This document shows positions 44,412-53,053 of a DNA stretch of 64,000 bases, piece by piece. The stretch is from the NCBI RefSeq assembly GCF_041321095.1, contig NZ_JBGGWE010000002.1, forward strand, positions 62,001 to 126,000, written 5' to 3'. The DNA is from Fibrella arboris (GTDB lineage Bacteria; Bacteroidota; Bacteroidia; Cytophagales; Spirosomataceae). Both the position numbers and the translations under genes were made by a program. The notes under the pieces were generated by a model that worked only from the letters and a program-made list of their open reading frames with translations, had not been told where the DNA came from and ran no database searches. Every line of letters begins with the position of its first letter. The first letter of the stretch is position 1.

Positions 44412-45260
44412 TCAGGTAGATGGTACTGGTGTCTGACGACTTTTTACGACGAAATAAATGCCTACCAGTACGGCGGGAATACTTAAAATCTGCCCCATAT
44501 TCAACGGCAGCGTGTTTTCGAAGGCCACCTGGTTCTCTTTCAGGTACTCGTAGAAGAACCGAAGTCCGAAGACCCAGATCAGGAAAATGCCGAGGAACAG
44601 ACCCCGCGGGGTTTTTTCCTTCATTCGATTCCAGAGCGCAAACAGGATAAAGAACAGGGCCAGACAAGACAGCGACTCATATAACTGCGCCGGATGGCGG
44701 GGTACACCTACCGGATACTCATTGTTGTACTTAAAGATGAACCCCCAGGGTACGGTTGTCGGGAGGCCGACGATCTCGTGGTTCATCAGGTTACCCATTC
44801 GGATACAGGCCCCGGCGAGCGCTACCACGATAACGATGCGGTCGGTTGTCCAGAGGAACGTTTGCCCGGTCAGCCGACTCGATTGACGACGCGAATACAA
44901 CCAAAGGGCCGTTAAGATGCCGATGGTGGCACCGTGGCTGGCCAACCCCCGGTAGGGTGGCAGAATCACCTCCAGCGGATTACGAAAGAGCACTTCGGGT
45001 TCATAGAAGAGGTAATGACCAATACGGGCGCCAAGCACCGTAGAAACGACCATGAAGATGAGCAGGGCGTCGAGATCTTCCTGCGGTTTACGCTCTTTCC
45101 GGAAGATGTGGGTCATGATCTGCATGCCGATCAGGAAACCAGCGGCGAACAGTAGCCCGTACCAGCGAATTTCAAAAGGACCAAAATTGATACCAAAAAG
45201 CGTAAACGCATCGACGGCGAAGAGGACCGGATCAGCGTCCCAGAGGATATAAGAAAGCAT
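44412..45260 (-). CDS. lgt: Prolipoprotein diacylglyceryl transferase
   Basis: A 282-residue inner-membrane enzyme that transfers diacylglycerol from phosphatidylglycerol to the lipobox cysteine of prolipoproteins. The family signature is present as IRMGNLMNHEIVGLPT, with RWYGLLFAAGF and RHPAQLYESLSC further signs. About seven hydrophobic helices are visible. It is the modification step that the many lipoproteins in this window need. Divergent from yidD. Confidence 0.96.
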   Translation of the reverse strand: MLSYILWDADPVLFAVDAFTLFGINFGPFEIRWYGLLFAAGFLIGMQIMTHIFRKERKPQEDLDALLIFMVVSTVLGARIGHYLFYEPEVLFRNPLEVILPPYRGLASHGATIGILTALWLYSRRQSSRLTGQTFLWTTDRIVIVVALAGACIRMGNLMNHEIVGLPTTVPWGFIFKYNNEYPVGVPRHPAQLYESLSCLALFFILFALWNRMKEKTPRGLFLGIFLIWVFGLRFFYEYLKENQVAFENTLPLNMGQILSIPAVLVGIYFVVKSRQTPVPST

Positions 45261-45307
45261 TCGTGTGAGAAGTGAGGAATCTAACGGGCTTTTTATTGTT
45301 AAGATGG

Positions 45308-45315
45308 CAAAGATA
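45308..45315 (-). promoter_or_regulatory. -7 box for lgt
   Basis: Read on the minus strand, TATCTTTG matches TAnnTTTG and would start transcription near 45302, a leader of about 42 nt before ATG 45260. There is no TTG at the usual -33 spacing. Confidence 0.4.
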
Positions 45316-45387
45316 GACAGATTTCAATCCATCAGGCGGTGGAATCCCGCCAGGTGGTCGGCTATCTGGTCTAATCTGCCACTTAAC

Positions 45388-45597
45388 ATGAAGTATCTAC
45401 TTATTGGTCTGGTGCGGTTCTATCAGGGGGCGGTCTCTCCCTATTTTCCGAATGCATGCCGCCATACGCCTACCTGTTCGCAGTATATGATCGAGGCCAT
45501 CCAGAAACACGGGGCAATGCAGGGCGGTTGGCTTGGCCTGAAACGACTTGGGCGTTGTCATCCCTGGGGTACCCATGGCTATGATCCTGTTCCATAA
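45388..45597 (+). CDS. yidD: Membrane protein insertion efficiency factor YidD
   Basis: A 69-residue small protein of the YidD family, thought to help membrane-protein insertion with YidC. The conserved core is LIGLVRFYQGAVSPYF, CRHTPTCSQYMIEAI and CHPWGTHGYDPVP, with three conserved cysteines. I chose ATG 45388 because family members begin close to this point; an in-frame ATG at 45304 would add 28 residues that look unrelated. A GroES-like gene follows after 62 nt. Confidence 0.9.
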   Translation: MKYLLIGLVRFYQGAVSPYFPNACRHTPTCSQYMIEAIQKHGAMQGGWLGLKRLGRCHPWGTHGYDPVP

Positions 45598-45659
45598 ATT
45601 AACTACGCAGCACCCGGAGCTGACTAAGAAGCTGGCGACCGACAGCAAAAAACACGAGT

Positions 45660-46040
45660 ATGTTGAACATCACACCTGATAACAAATTGACCCGCTTATT
45701 CGTGGTTGGAGACAGGGTTTTGGTGAAACCAAAATCGCCAAGCGACCGTACATCATCTGGCCTGTATCTGCCACCAACTGTCCAGGAAAAAGAGCAGGTA
45801 CAGTCTGGGTACGTTGTTAAAGTCGGACCCGGCTACCCAATTCCTGCCGCTGCGGAAGAGGAGCCCTGGAAAGAAACAGAGGAGCGTATCAAGTATATGC
45901 CCTTACAAGCGCAGGAAGGCGATTTAGCCATCTACCTTCAGCGAAACGCCATTGAGCTTGATTATGAAGGCGTTGCGTATGTCATTGTTCCGCAATCATC
46001 GATATTGCTCCTTGAGCGGTCAGAAAATTTATTTGACTAG
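45660..46040 (+). CDS. GroES-like co-chaperone family protein
   Basis: A 126-residue protein with the GroES beta-barrel pattern: VGDRVLVKPKSPSDRTSSGLYLP opens it, and a charged region at about 50-90 takes the place of, or adds to, the mobile loop (EEEPWKETEERIKYM), followed by GDLAIY and AYVIVPQSSILLLE. It is longer than classical GroES (about 95 residues), so it is a GroES-like paralogue and not the main partner of GroEL. No groEL is adjacent. It probably shares a transcript with yidD and the next gene. Confidence 0.8.
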   Translation: MLNITPDNKLTRLFVVGDRVLVKPKSPSDRTSSGLYLPPTVQEKEQVQSGYVVKVGPGYPIPAAAEEEPWKETEERIKYMPLQAQEGDLAIYLQRNAIELDYEGVAYVIVPQSSILLLERSENLFD

Positions 46041-46053
46041 GTTGTTGAGCCCT

Positions 46054-46494
46054 ATGTGTATCCGCAGCATGTTTCGTTTGGGGCTGATCACCAGCTTATT
46101 GGGGAGCTATTGGCCCACTCTGGCTCAATCACTGGAATCGAAATTGTCGGTCAGGAAGTGGCAACGGCGAACGGTCCTTATCTATGCGCCGGACGCCGGC
46201 CACAAAGATTTGCTGAGCCAGCAACAGCTGTTGACCGCTCAGCAGGCCGGAATAGCACAACGCGACATGGACGTACTTGTTGCGCTAGACAGTGACCTCT
46301 CGGCCATTGACCGGAAATACCTGCAAAGCGGTGACCGAAAATTGCCCCCTTCGGCCCGGTTTGCGACGTACCTGATCGGAAAAGATGGTGGCGTGAAGCA
46401 ACGATTTTCAACGCCGGTACCCGCCACCGACCTGTTTCGTATCATAGATGCCATGCCCATGAGGCAGAGCGAGATGCGCGGAAAGAATGAATAG
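46054..46494 (+). CDS. DUF4174-like secreted protein
   Basis: A 146-residue protein with an N-terminal signal peptide (MCIRSMFRLGLITSLLG, ending TLAQS). The mature part resembles DUF4174, with a thioredoxin-like order: KWQRRTVLIYAPD, a helix, the strand DMDVLVALD, and FATYLIGKDGGVKQRF near the end. No CxxC motif is present. It starts 13 nt after the GroES-like gene; ATG 46069 is an alternative start. Confidence 0.68.
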   Translation: MCIRSMFRLGLITSLLGSYWPTLAQSLESKLSVRKWQRRTVLIYAPDAGHKDLLSQQQLLTAQQAGIAQRDMDVLVALDSDLSAIDRKYLQSGDRKLPPSARFATYLIGKDGGVKQRFSTPVPATDLFRIIDAMPMRQSEMRGKNE

Positions 46495-46506
46495 CTTACG
46501 ACAGTT

Positions 46507-47295
46507 CTAAAGGCTTAGCAATTGCCTGATGGCCTCGGAATAGGTAGTGCCAGTGATCAGCCTGGTGGCCTTTTTGTCGGTGAGGGTCAATACGAACTTG
46601 CCGTCAAACTGCTTCTGGCACTCGCGGATCCGGTGGCTGTTCACTACCGCTGACCGGCTCACCCGCACGAAGGTGTCGGGCAGGCGTTCGCATAGATTCG
46701 TTAGGGTATAGGAGGTAAGGTATTTCTGGCCGTCCAGCGTAGCCACGAACACATACTTCTCTTCTGCTTCAAAATAGGCGATATCGGTGAGCGGGAGTAA
46801 GATGATCTTCTCGCCGGTTTTGACCGAAATCGAGTACAGTTCTTTTTTAGGTTTCATCTGCTCCAGCAGGGACAACAGATTATCTGTGTAGGGATTAGCC
46901 ACGTTGGGCAGGCCACCCGAGACACGACTGCCGACCAGGCTACGTATTTTGGAAACAGTACGATCGAGTCGCTCTGTTTCAACGGGTTTGAGCAGATAGT
47001 CAATCGAGTTTTCTTCAAAAGCGCGAATGGCATACTGGTCATAGGCTGTGGCAAAAACAACCATCGGCATGTAGGATAGGCGGGCCAGCATCTCGAAGCC
47101 ATTCAACAGGGGCATTTCTATATCGAGAAAAATCAGGTCGGGGCGTTCCGCTTCAACCAGAGCCAGCCCTTCGGCGCCGTTACGAGCTTCGCCAATAATG
47201 GTGAATGTATCTGCGCGTGGAAGCAGTAACCGGCGTAACCGGCTGATGGCTAGTGCCTCGTCGTCAATTAGCATCGTGTTTAGCGGGAAACTCAT
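46507..47295 (-). CDS. LytTR-family response regulator
   Basis: A 262-residue regulator with a receiver domain (acidic DDE at 11-13, phospho-acceptor Asp58 in LIFLDIEMP, Lys in YLLKPVE) and a C-terminal LytTR DNA-binding domain (IAYFEAEEKYVFV, LPDTFVRVSRSAVVNSHRI). Its start overlaps the kinase stop by 4 nt. LytTR regulators bind paired direct repeats upstream of a few target genes, often envelope-related. Confidence 0.95.
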   Translation of the reverse strand: MSFPLNTMLIDDEALAISRLRRLLLPRADTFTIIGEARNGAEGLALVEAERPDLIFLDIEMPLLNGFEMLARLSYMPMVVFATAYDQYAIRAFEENSIDYLLKPVETERLDRTVSKIRSLVGSRVSGGLPNVANPYTDNLLSLLEQMKPKKELYSISVKTGEKIILLPLTDIAYFEAEEKYVFVATLDGQKYLTSYTLTNLCERLPDTFVRVSRSAVVNSHRIRECQKQFDGKFVLTLTDKKATRLITGTTYSEAIRQLLSL

Positions 47296-48725
47296 GCGGC
47301 TTTAAGTTTAATGATCACTTGTTTCCTGGGTTCGTTCTGCAGCGATACCGTAGCCGATTCACCGTAGAGCAGCCGCAGTTTATCCTGAATGCTCCGCAGC
47401 CCATAACCAGCGCCCATGGTATCCGGAAATGCCGGCCCGTTGTCGTGAATGTACAGGGTCAGCCAGCCCTGCTCATCCGTGATGGCAATACTGATAAGCC
47501 CTCCGTCGGCCCGTTTAGCAATTCCGTGCTTGATCGCATTTTCCACAATTGGCTGGAGTAGAAACTGCGGAACCTGCAACCGGTTGGTCGTTTCACTAAT
47601 CGGCGAAATCGTGAAGGTGAGTCGATCCCCGAACCGGACAGCCTCCACCTCCAGGTACGTCTTCACCATATCAATTTCTTCCGACAGGCTGCTGAAATGC
47701 GAACTATCCCGACCGGTTGTGTAGCGAAAGAGTTTAGACAGAAGCAAGGTCATGGTTTCTGCTTTATCGGGATCTTCGTGCACCAGACTGGCGATGCTAT
47801 TGAGCGAATTGTACAGAAAATGCGGGTTGATCTTTGCCTGAAGCGCATCCAACTCAGCCCGATTTTTCAATTTCTCCATGTTCAATAGCTGAAACTCCTG
47901 TTCAGAGAGCTTACGGGTTACCTCGCGTCCCTGTTGTAACAGGTACAGCATCACGTTTGCCACCAGAATATATGAGAGCAGGTAGACCCCGCCCGGTGCA
48001 TTGTCATCAACATAATCTGCACGCTTACGAAGGATCATGACGGCCTGATAGCCAATGAGGTAATAAGTTGAAAAACTGACAATTGTACTTGAGGCAACGA
48101 CCAGCCCGCTGACCAGCAGATGACGCGCCCAGGGCCTCCAGTTTGTCCGGATGAGCCAACGGGAAATAGCCCAGACAAGCAGAAAAGTCGTTGCCCCCAA
48201 CAATATATTCTGAGCGATCAGGAAACGATAGAGCATGGCCGTTGCCGGGTCTTTCGTCGTGATGATCTGAGCCGTGAAATAAATAATTCCACTAAACCCA
48301 TAAACGACCAGTGCGCCAAATACCATTCCGATCAGCACTCCCCAACCTGGTTTGGCCAGTAATGAGGCCAGCGTTAATGGCTCAGACCGCTCGGGGAATT
48401 TTTCTCGTTTCGCTGAGATAGCCGAGAAGTTAATTTTGGCACCCGACAGATTGGCCCCTTCGATAGAAACGGCCGATAAATCGCTGAAACTTAAGTCGGC
48501 GTTGCTAAGGTCTGCATTGGTGAAATTGGCTCCCCGAAGTGCCGCAAAAATCAGGTTAGCCCCCTTCAATATAGAGCCTTCAAAATTGGCCTTCGTCAGG
48601 TTGGAAAAGCTAAAATCAGCGTCGGTCAGATCTAGCCCGCTGAAATCGAACCTGCCCAGGTCTTGCCCCCGCATTTTTACCCCCTTTACCCCGGTGGTTC
48701 GTTGAATGAGTTGCTCACGCGTCAT
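47292..48725 (-). CDS. LytS-type histidine kinase with N-terminal pentapeptide repeats
   Basis: A 477-residue membrane kinase. Residues about 19-103 are pentapeptide repeats of the A(D/N)LxX type (LTDADFS, LTKANFE, LKGANLI, LRGANFT, LSNADLS, LSGAKIN), which should fold as a right-handed beta-helix. Four membrane helices follow (about 128-265). A coiled segment then leads to the catalytic domain of the LytS/YehU type, with His302 in KINPHFLYNSLNS, the N-box VENAIKHGI and a GYGLRSI glycine loop. It pairs with the overlapping LytTR regulator. The pentapeptide module fused to this kinase type is unusual. Confidence 0.93.
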   Translation of the reverse strand: MTREQLIQRTTGVKGVKMRGQDLGRFDFSGLDLTDADFSFSNLTKANFEGSILKGANLIFAALRGANFTNADLSNADLSFSDLSAVSIEGANLSGAKINFSAISAKREKFPERSEPLTLASLLAKPGWGVLIGMVFGALVVYGFSGIIYFTAQIITTKDPATAMLYRFLIAQNILLGATTFLLVWAISRWLIRTNWRPWARHLLVSGLVVASSTIVSFSTYYLIGYQAVMILRKRADYVDDNAPGGVYLLSYILVANVMLYLLQQGREVTRKLSEQEFQLLNMEKLKNRAELDALQAKINPHFLYNSLNSIASLVHEDPDKAETMTLLLSKLFRYTTGRDSSHFSSLSEEIDMVKTYLEVEAVRFGDRLTFTISPISETTNRLQVPQFLLQPIVENAIKHGIAKRADGGLISIAITDEQGWLTLYIHDNGPAFPDTMGAGYGLRSIQDKLRLLYGESATVSLQNEPRKQVIIKLKAA

Positions 48726-48768
48726 GTAGCGATTGGTTAATGAATACGTACCTGAGTATCAGTGCTGG

Positions 48769-48776
48769 CAAAACTA
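48769..48776 (-). promoter_or_regulatory. -7 box for the LytS/LytTR operon
   Basis: Read on the minus strand, TAGTTTTG matches TAnnTTTG, giving a leader of about 38 nt before ATG 48725. There is no TTG at the right spacing upstream. Confidence 0.4.
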
Positions 48777-48845
48777 CAGGTACGCAACGCATACGGCCAG
48801 CGCTTTCTGACGAAGTGGGCTGCTGGTCAGATAAACCCCGTTAAG

Positions 48846-48875
48846 TCCCGATAAAACGCAGATTATTTATCGGGA
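48846..48875. terminator. Hairpin after the SPL-like gene
   Basis: TCCCGATAAA (48846-48855) and TTTATCGGGA (48866-48875) form a perfect 10-bp stem with a 10-nt loop. On the minus strand it lies 21 nt after the SPL-like stop codon. There is no T-run, so termination strength is uncertain. Confidence 0.5.
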
Positions 48876-48896
48876 ACCTGTGGTCAAACGATGAAT

Positions 48897-49934
48897 TTAG
48901 AAGATGTACCGAATAGAACACCAGGGGATTTCTTCCTGGAGCATGCGTTCGAACACCTCGATCATTTTGCTTTTCAACTGATGGTCGTACCGTATATTCC
49001 AGCCACCAAATTGGCTGCGTTTGTTTTCCTGCAGCTCAGGAACCCACAACAACTCTTCCGCTTTCGGATTGATCATCACATTGGCCTGATGCTGAAACTG
49101 ATTATGCGTCAGGAAGATAACTTCACACTGGATCTTCGCTTTCACGTCTGGCCGGAGGGCTTCATTCAGTTGCCGGAACAGCCCCCGGTAATCGTCCCGC
49201 CATTGTTTCCCGCCGTAAACGATCACCGGTGAAAAGTTGACGTGCACCTCGTAACCGGCATCGTAGAAATCATTGATTGCCGCAATTCGTTTCTCCATTG
49301 AATCGGTCCGCACATCAACCAGCTTGCTCACGTGGGCGGGCATGAGGCTAAACCGGATACGTACCTTGCCTTTCGGGTCATACTTGAGCAGCTCCCGATT
49401 AACGAATTTGGTAGCGAAAGTGGCTTTAGCACGAGGATGATCACGGAAAAAATCAAATACCTGGCGCACCCCACTCGTCAGACTATAGTCAACCGAGATA
49501 TCTGAATTACAGCCAATGTCGTAGGTCCAGAAGGTGTCATCTGTTTGATTGGCTGGCTTGGGCCAGTGCAGTTGCTGCACGTGAGCATCAACCGTGGCAA
49601 TAATCTCATCGGTGTTTGTGAACACCGTAATTGGGTTTACCGGCTTGTGGCGATCAACATAACAGTAGGCGCAGCCCGCAAAGCAACCGTTCGCCAGGCT
49701 TGGCGCGATGTAATCGGCGCTGCGGCCGCTCCATTTGCAGGCTTGGGTCTTCAGCTTACCCAATACCAGCACGTCGGATTTTACTTTATAGTGGTTCAGA
49801 CCCAGTTCGGGAAGGCGGTTATGCTGGGTGATCTGCAGGGCTTCGGCGTCGGGATACTGCGCTAAAATGGTCTCTCCCTGTTCGTTCATGGCGTCGGCCG
49901 TATAGAGCACCACAGAGGGCTTGAAATCGGGCAT
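48897..49934 (-). CDS. SPL-family radical SAM protein
   Basis: A 345-residue radical SAM enzyme resembling spore photoproduct lyase. The cluster motif is CFAGCAYC (Cys84, Cys88, Cys91), the CxxxCxxC spacing binding a 4Fe-4S cluster and S-adenosylmethionine. SPL-like regions include GLNHYKVKSDVLVLGK, VFTNTDEI and NFSPVIVYGGKQW. True SPL repairs thymine dimers in spore DNA, but this organism is not expected to form spores, so a related repair or nucleic-acid radical reaction is possible. The start is ATG 49934. Confidence 0.86.
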   Translation of the reverse strand: MPDFKPSVVLYTADAMNEQGETILAQYPDAEALQITQHNRLPELGLNHYKVKSDVLVLGKLKTQACKWSGRSADYIAPSLANGCFAGCAYCYVDRHKPVNPITVFTNTDEIIATVDAHVQQLHWPKPANQTDDTFWTYDIGCNSDISVDYSLTSGVRQVFDFFRDHPRAKATFATKFVNRELLKYDPKGKVRIRFSLMPAHVSKLVDVRTDSMEKRIAAINDFYDAGYEVHVNFSPVIVYGGKQWRDDYRGLFRQLNEALRPDVKAKIQCEVIFLTHNQFQHQANVMINPKAEELLWVPELQENKRSQFGGWNIRYDHQLKSKMIEVFERMLQEEIPWCSIRYIF

Positions 49935-50166
49935 AGTATCAGGTTGAGTAGTCTACATTCAGAACGTACCCAGCGCAGTAAATGTTCCTGTATTTTTAGT
50001 TCTAACCTGTTGTTTTATAGGTGGTTAACTGTTTATTGAGATTCATTTGAACGTAGATCCTGACCAGCTGTCTTTCTTCTACTGTAGCTGGTAAAAGCAG
50101 GCGAAAACACTACTGCAACGTACCTGGAACAGCGGCAAACGCGTTTATCGACGGGAGGGGTTTTGT

Positions 50167-50197
50167 TTGTCAAACCCACCCAATCACCGTAATTTTG
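50167..50197 (+). promoter_or_regulatory. Bacteroidota-type promoter of glnS
   Basis: TTG at 50167-50169, a 20-nt spacer and TAATTTTG at 50190-50197 match the consensus closely. Transcription near 50203 gives a leader of about 30 nt before ATG 50233, and rules out the in-frame TTG at 50167 as the translation start. Confidence 0.75.
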
Positions 50198-50232
50198 ATG
50201 GTTTACGAGAATACAACCGCAGCGCATCAACT

Positions 50233-51948
50233 ATGACACCAGCCGCCCATGAATCATCGACCGAGCGGTCGCTGAACTTTATCGAACAGATTATTGAAGA
50301 GGATATTTCGGCGGGTCTGCACGACGGTCGCGTATTGACGCGCTTTCCGCCCGAGCCCAACGGTTACCTGCACCTGGGGCACGCTAAATCGATCTGTCTG
50401 AATTTTGGCCTTGCCCAACGCTACGGTGGACAAACGAATCTGCGTTTTGATGACACAAACCCGGTCACCGAAGACACTGAATACGTTGACTCGATCAAGG
50501 CGGATGTGCGCTGGCTGGGTTTTGAATGGGCCGAAGAACGATACGCTTCAGATTACTTTGAGCAGCTGTATAACTTCGCGGAAGCCCTGATTCAAAAAGG
50601 ATTAGCCTACGTTGACGAGTCGACCCCCCAGGAAATAGCGGCTATGAAGGGGTCCCCAACGGTACCCGGACAGAATAGCCCTTACCGAGATCGATCGGCT
50701 GAGGAGAATCTGGCGCTTTTCCGGCAGATGCGCGCAGGTACATTCCCCGATGGAGCGAAAGTGCTGCGGGCAAAAATTGATATGGCTTCGCCAAACATGC
50801 ACTTCCGCGACCCGATCATTTATCGGATCAAACATGCGCATCATCACCGCACGGGTGATGCCTGGTGTATTTATCCGATGTATGACTTTGCCCACGGGCA
50901 GTCTGATTCGATTGAGCAGATCACACACTCGGTCTGTACGTTAGAATTCATTCCGCATCGTCCGCTCTACGACTGGTTCATTGAGCAACTGCAAATATTC
51001 CCGTCAAAGCAGTACGAGTTTGCCCGCCTGAACCTGACGTATACCGTCATGAGCAAGCGGAAACTTAAGAAACTGGTTGAAGGTGGCTTCGTTTCTGGCT
51101 GGGATGATCCCCGTATGCCTACGCTGGCAGGAATTCGGCGGCGCGGGTACACGCCCGACAGCCTTCGTGAGTTTTGCGAACGGATCGGTGTAGCCAAGCG
51201 CGATAACCTGATCGACGTTGGTTTGCTGGAGTTCTGCATCCGCGAGGAGCTGAACCGCACGACTGACCGGGTCATGGCCGTGGTTGACGACAAGCCCATT
51301 AAACTGGTGCTGACGAACTATCCGGAAGGCAAGGAAGAGACGCTGCAAATCGAGAACAATCCCGAAGATTTGGCGTCGGGGTCACGTGCTGTTCCTTTTG
51401 GCCGTGAGGTATATGTGGAACGCGACGATTTTATGGAGTTTCCATCGAAAAAGTATTTCCGGCTGGCTCCCGGACAGATGGTGCGCCTCAAAGGGGCTTA
51501 TATCGTCCGCTGCGACGACATGGTCAAAAATGAAGCTGGTGAAGTAACTGAACTGCATTGTACGTACATTCCCGAAAGCAAGAGCGGGCAGGATACGTCG
51601 GGATTGGTTGTAAAAGGAACCATCCACTGGGTGTCGGTGGCTCATGCCGTACCTGCCGAAGTTCGGCTGTATGATCGGTTGTTTGCCGTTGAAAATCCAG
51701 CGGTTGAGGAAAAAGAACTGGAATCGGAGGATAGTAACGCGTTCCTGTCCTTGTTGAATCCCGCCTCACTGGTGATCGTAAAAGCGCTGGTTGAACCTAA
51801 TCTGGCAGACCGGGCTGTGGGTGATCGGGTGCAGTTTATGCGGAAAGGGTACTTTAGCGTTGATGCCGATTCAACTCCCGGTCATCTGGTTTTCAACCGG
51901 ACAGTAACCCTAAAAGATACCTGGGCAAAAGAGACGAAAAAAGGGTAA
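50233..51948 (+). CDS. glnS: Glutaminyl-tRNA synthetase
   Basis: A 571-residue class I synthetase that charges tRNA-Gln directly. The HIGH motif is in PNGYLHLGHAKSI and the KMSKS-like loop is VMSKRKLKKLV. RFPPEPNG, RFDDTNP and the paired beta-barrel anticodon domain (about 360-560) match GlnRS rather than GluRS. Having GlnRS suggests Gln-tRNA need not be made by amidation. A terminator follows. Confidence 0.96.
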   Translation: MTPAAHESSTERSLNFIEQIIEEDISAGLHDGRVLTRFPPEPNGYLHLGHAKSICLNFGLAQRYGGQTNLRFDDTNPVTEDTEYVDSIKADVRWLGFEWAEERYASDYFEQLYNFAEALIQKGLAYVDESTPQEIAAMKGSPTVPGQNSPYRDRSAEENLALFRQMRAGTFPDGAKVLRAKIDMASPNMHFRDPIIYRIKHAHHHRTGDAWCIYPMYDFAHGQSDSIEQITHSVCTLEFIPHRPLYDWFIEQLQIFPSKQYEFARLNLTYTVMSKRKLKKLVEGGFVSGWDDPRMPTLAGIRRRGYTPDSLREFCERIGVAKRDNLIDVGLLEFCIREELNRTTDRVMAVVDDKPIKLVLTNYPEGKEETLQIENNPEDLASGSRAVPFGREVYVERDDFMEFPSKKYFRLAPGQMVRLKGAYIVRCDDMVKNEAGEVTELHCTYIPESKSGQDTSGLVVKGTIHWVSVAHAVPAEVRLYDRLFAVENPAVEEKELESEDSNAFLSLLNPASLVIVKALVEPNLADRAVGDRVQFMRKGYFSVDADSTPGHLVFNRTVTLKDTWAKETKKG

Positions 51949-51967
51949 GCCCATAGGAATCGAATAC

Positions 51968-52014
51968 AAAAAGCACTGGTGCTCCTGCGAGTAGGGGAGA
52001 GCCAGTGCTTTTTT
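51968..52014 (+). terminator. Intrinsic terminator of glnS
   Basis: A 12-bp perfect stem (51968-51979 with 52002-52013) and a T-run at 52009-52014 lie 20 nt after the glnS stop codon. The loop is 22 nt. Confidence 0.85.
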
Positions 52015-52163
52015 GTTGGCTAAACGCGCATCAGATTCGTCAAAATTACCCATTCATCACTTTTTTACTGGTATTTTACAACCGCTGAAAGATTTTTGTA
52101 CTCGCTTGACTGGTAAACCATTGTCTCTGTAGGCTACCTCCCAACTAAACCACCTAAGCAGCT

Positions 52164-52958
52164 ATGACTCGACTCATCTACTTTACGCATCGATTGCTGA
52201 TTCTGACGGGTTTGGTAGGGTTGCTGAGCCGATGCACGCCAGCACAGTATGCCCGGCTCCAACCTATATCTGGACCTGTTGCTTCGCTCGATGGTCGACT
52301 CGTTACAAAAGCGGGGGCCGATAGCGTGGAGATTGTGGCTTCGTATGAACGGGAGGATATGGAATTCCTGGCCCTGGACATCGAAATCAAAAACAGGACG
52401 GCCAACGCTATCGAATTCAACCCGGCCAATATGCAGGTAACGGCGCTAGACGCCAAGCGCCAGCCATTGACTGGGTCAGGTGGGCCATCAGTGCGACAGG
52501 CTGCTGACCCAGGCTACGAAGCAGGACGGACTGAGTATAAGATCAAGAAAGAGGAGAGACGGCTTAAAACAGCTAAAATCCTCAATACGGTAGCGCTGGT
52601 GGCGATTGTTGCCAGCGATATTGCTACTTCCAGTTCGCGAAGCACAAATCGGGATGTTCAGAGTTGGGCCAGCAATCGGGTAACGCATGATGTCGCCTAT
52701 AATCTGATCCAGGCCAAGCGCGTCATAGACCACGGCGTTTTCGCTGATCGGATGCAGCGTTACCAATTCGAGGGCTACCGGTGGCGGGAACTGGCGCTGA
52801 AACGTTCGATGATTCTTCCCGGTGAAACCGTCCGTGGATTTGTCTATATCCCTAAAATGGCGGCGGCAACGTACCTGAACCTGAGTTACCCGTCCCCCTC
52901 AGGTACGTTAATAGAACTGATGTTCGAACAGTCATTCACGAAAGCGAAACCGCAATAA
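52164..52958 (+). CDS. Hypothetical envelope protein
   Basis: A 264-residue protein with an N-terminal hydrophobic segment (about 5-22, LILTGLVGLLSRC). Cys24 resembles a weak lipobox, so a lipoprotein is possible but the -1 Arg is unusual. A second hydrophobic stretch occurs near 137-150 (ILNTVALVAIVASDIA). The mature part is beta-rich at both ends. No family is recognised. Two octamer copies lie in opposite orientation near its 3' end. Confidence 0.65.
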   Translation: MTRLIYFTHRLLILTGLVGLLSRCTPAQYARLQPISGPVASLDGRLVTKAGADSVEIVASYEREDMEFLALDIEIKNRTANAIEFNPANMQVTALDAKRQPLTGSGGPSVRQAADPGYEAGRTEYKIKKEERRLKTAKILNTVALVAIVASDIATSSSRSTNRDVQSWASNRVTHDVAYNLIQAKRVIDHGVFADRMQRYQFEGYRWRELALKRSMILPGETVRGFVYIPKMAAATYLNLSYPSPSGTLIELMFEQSFTKAKPQ

Positions 52959-53053
52959 GGGAATCGCTTGTAGGCTCATTAAGGGGTGGGCAACAGCAAC
53001 GCCGACCTCCCAGCCAGGTACCCATCCGTTGCTTCGCCTACTCCCATAAGTAC

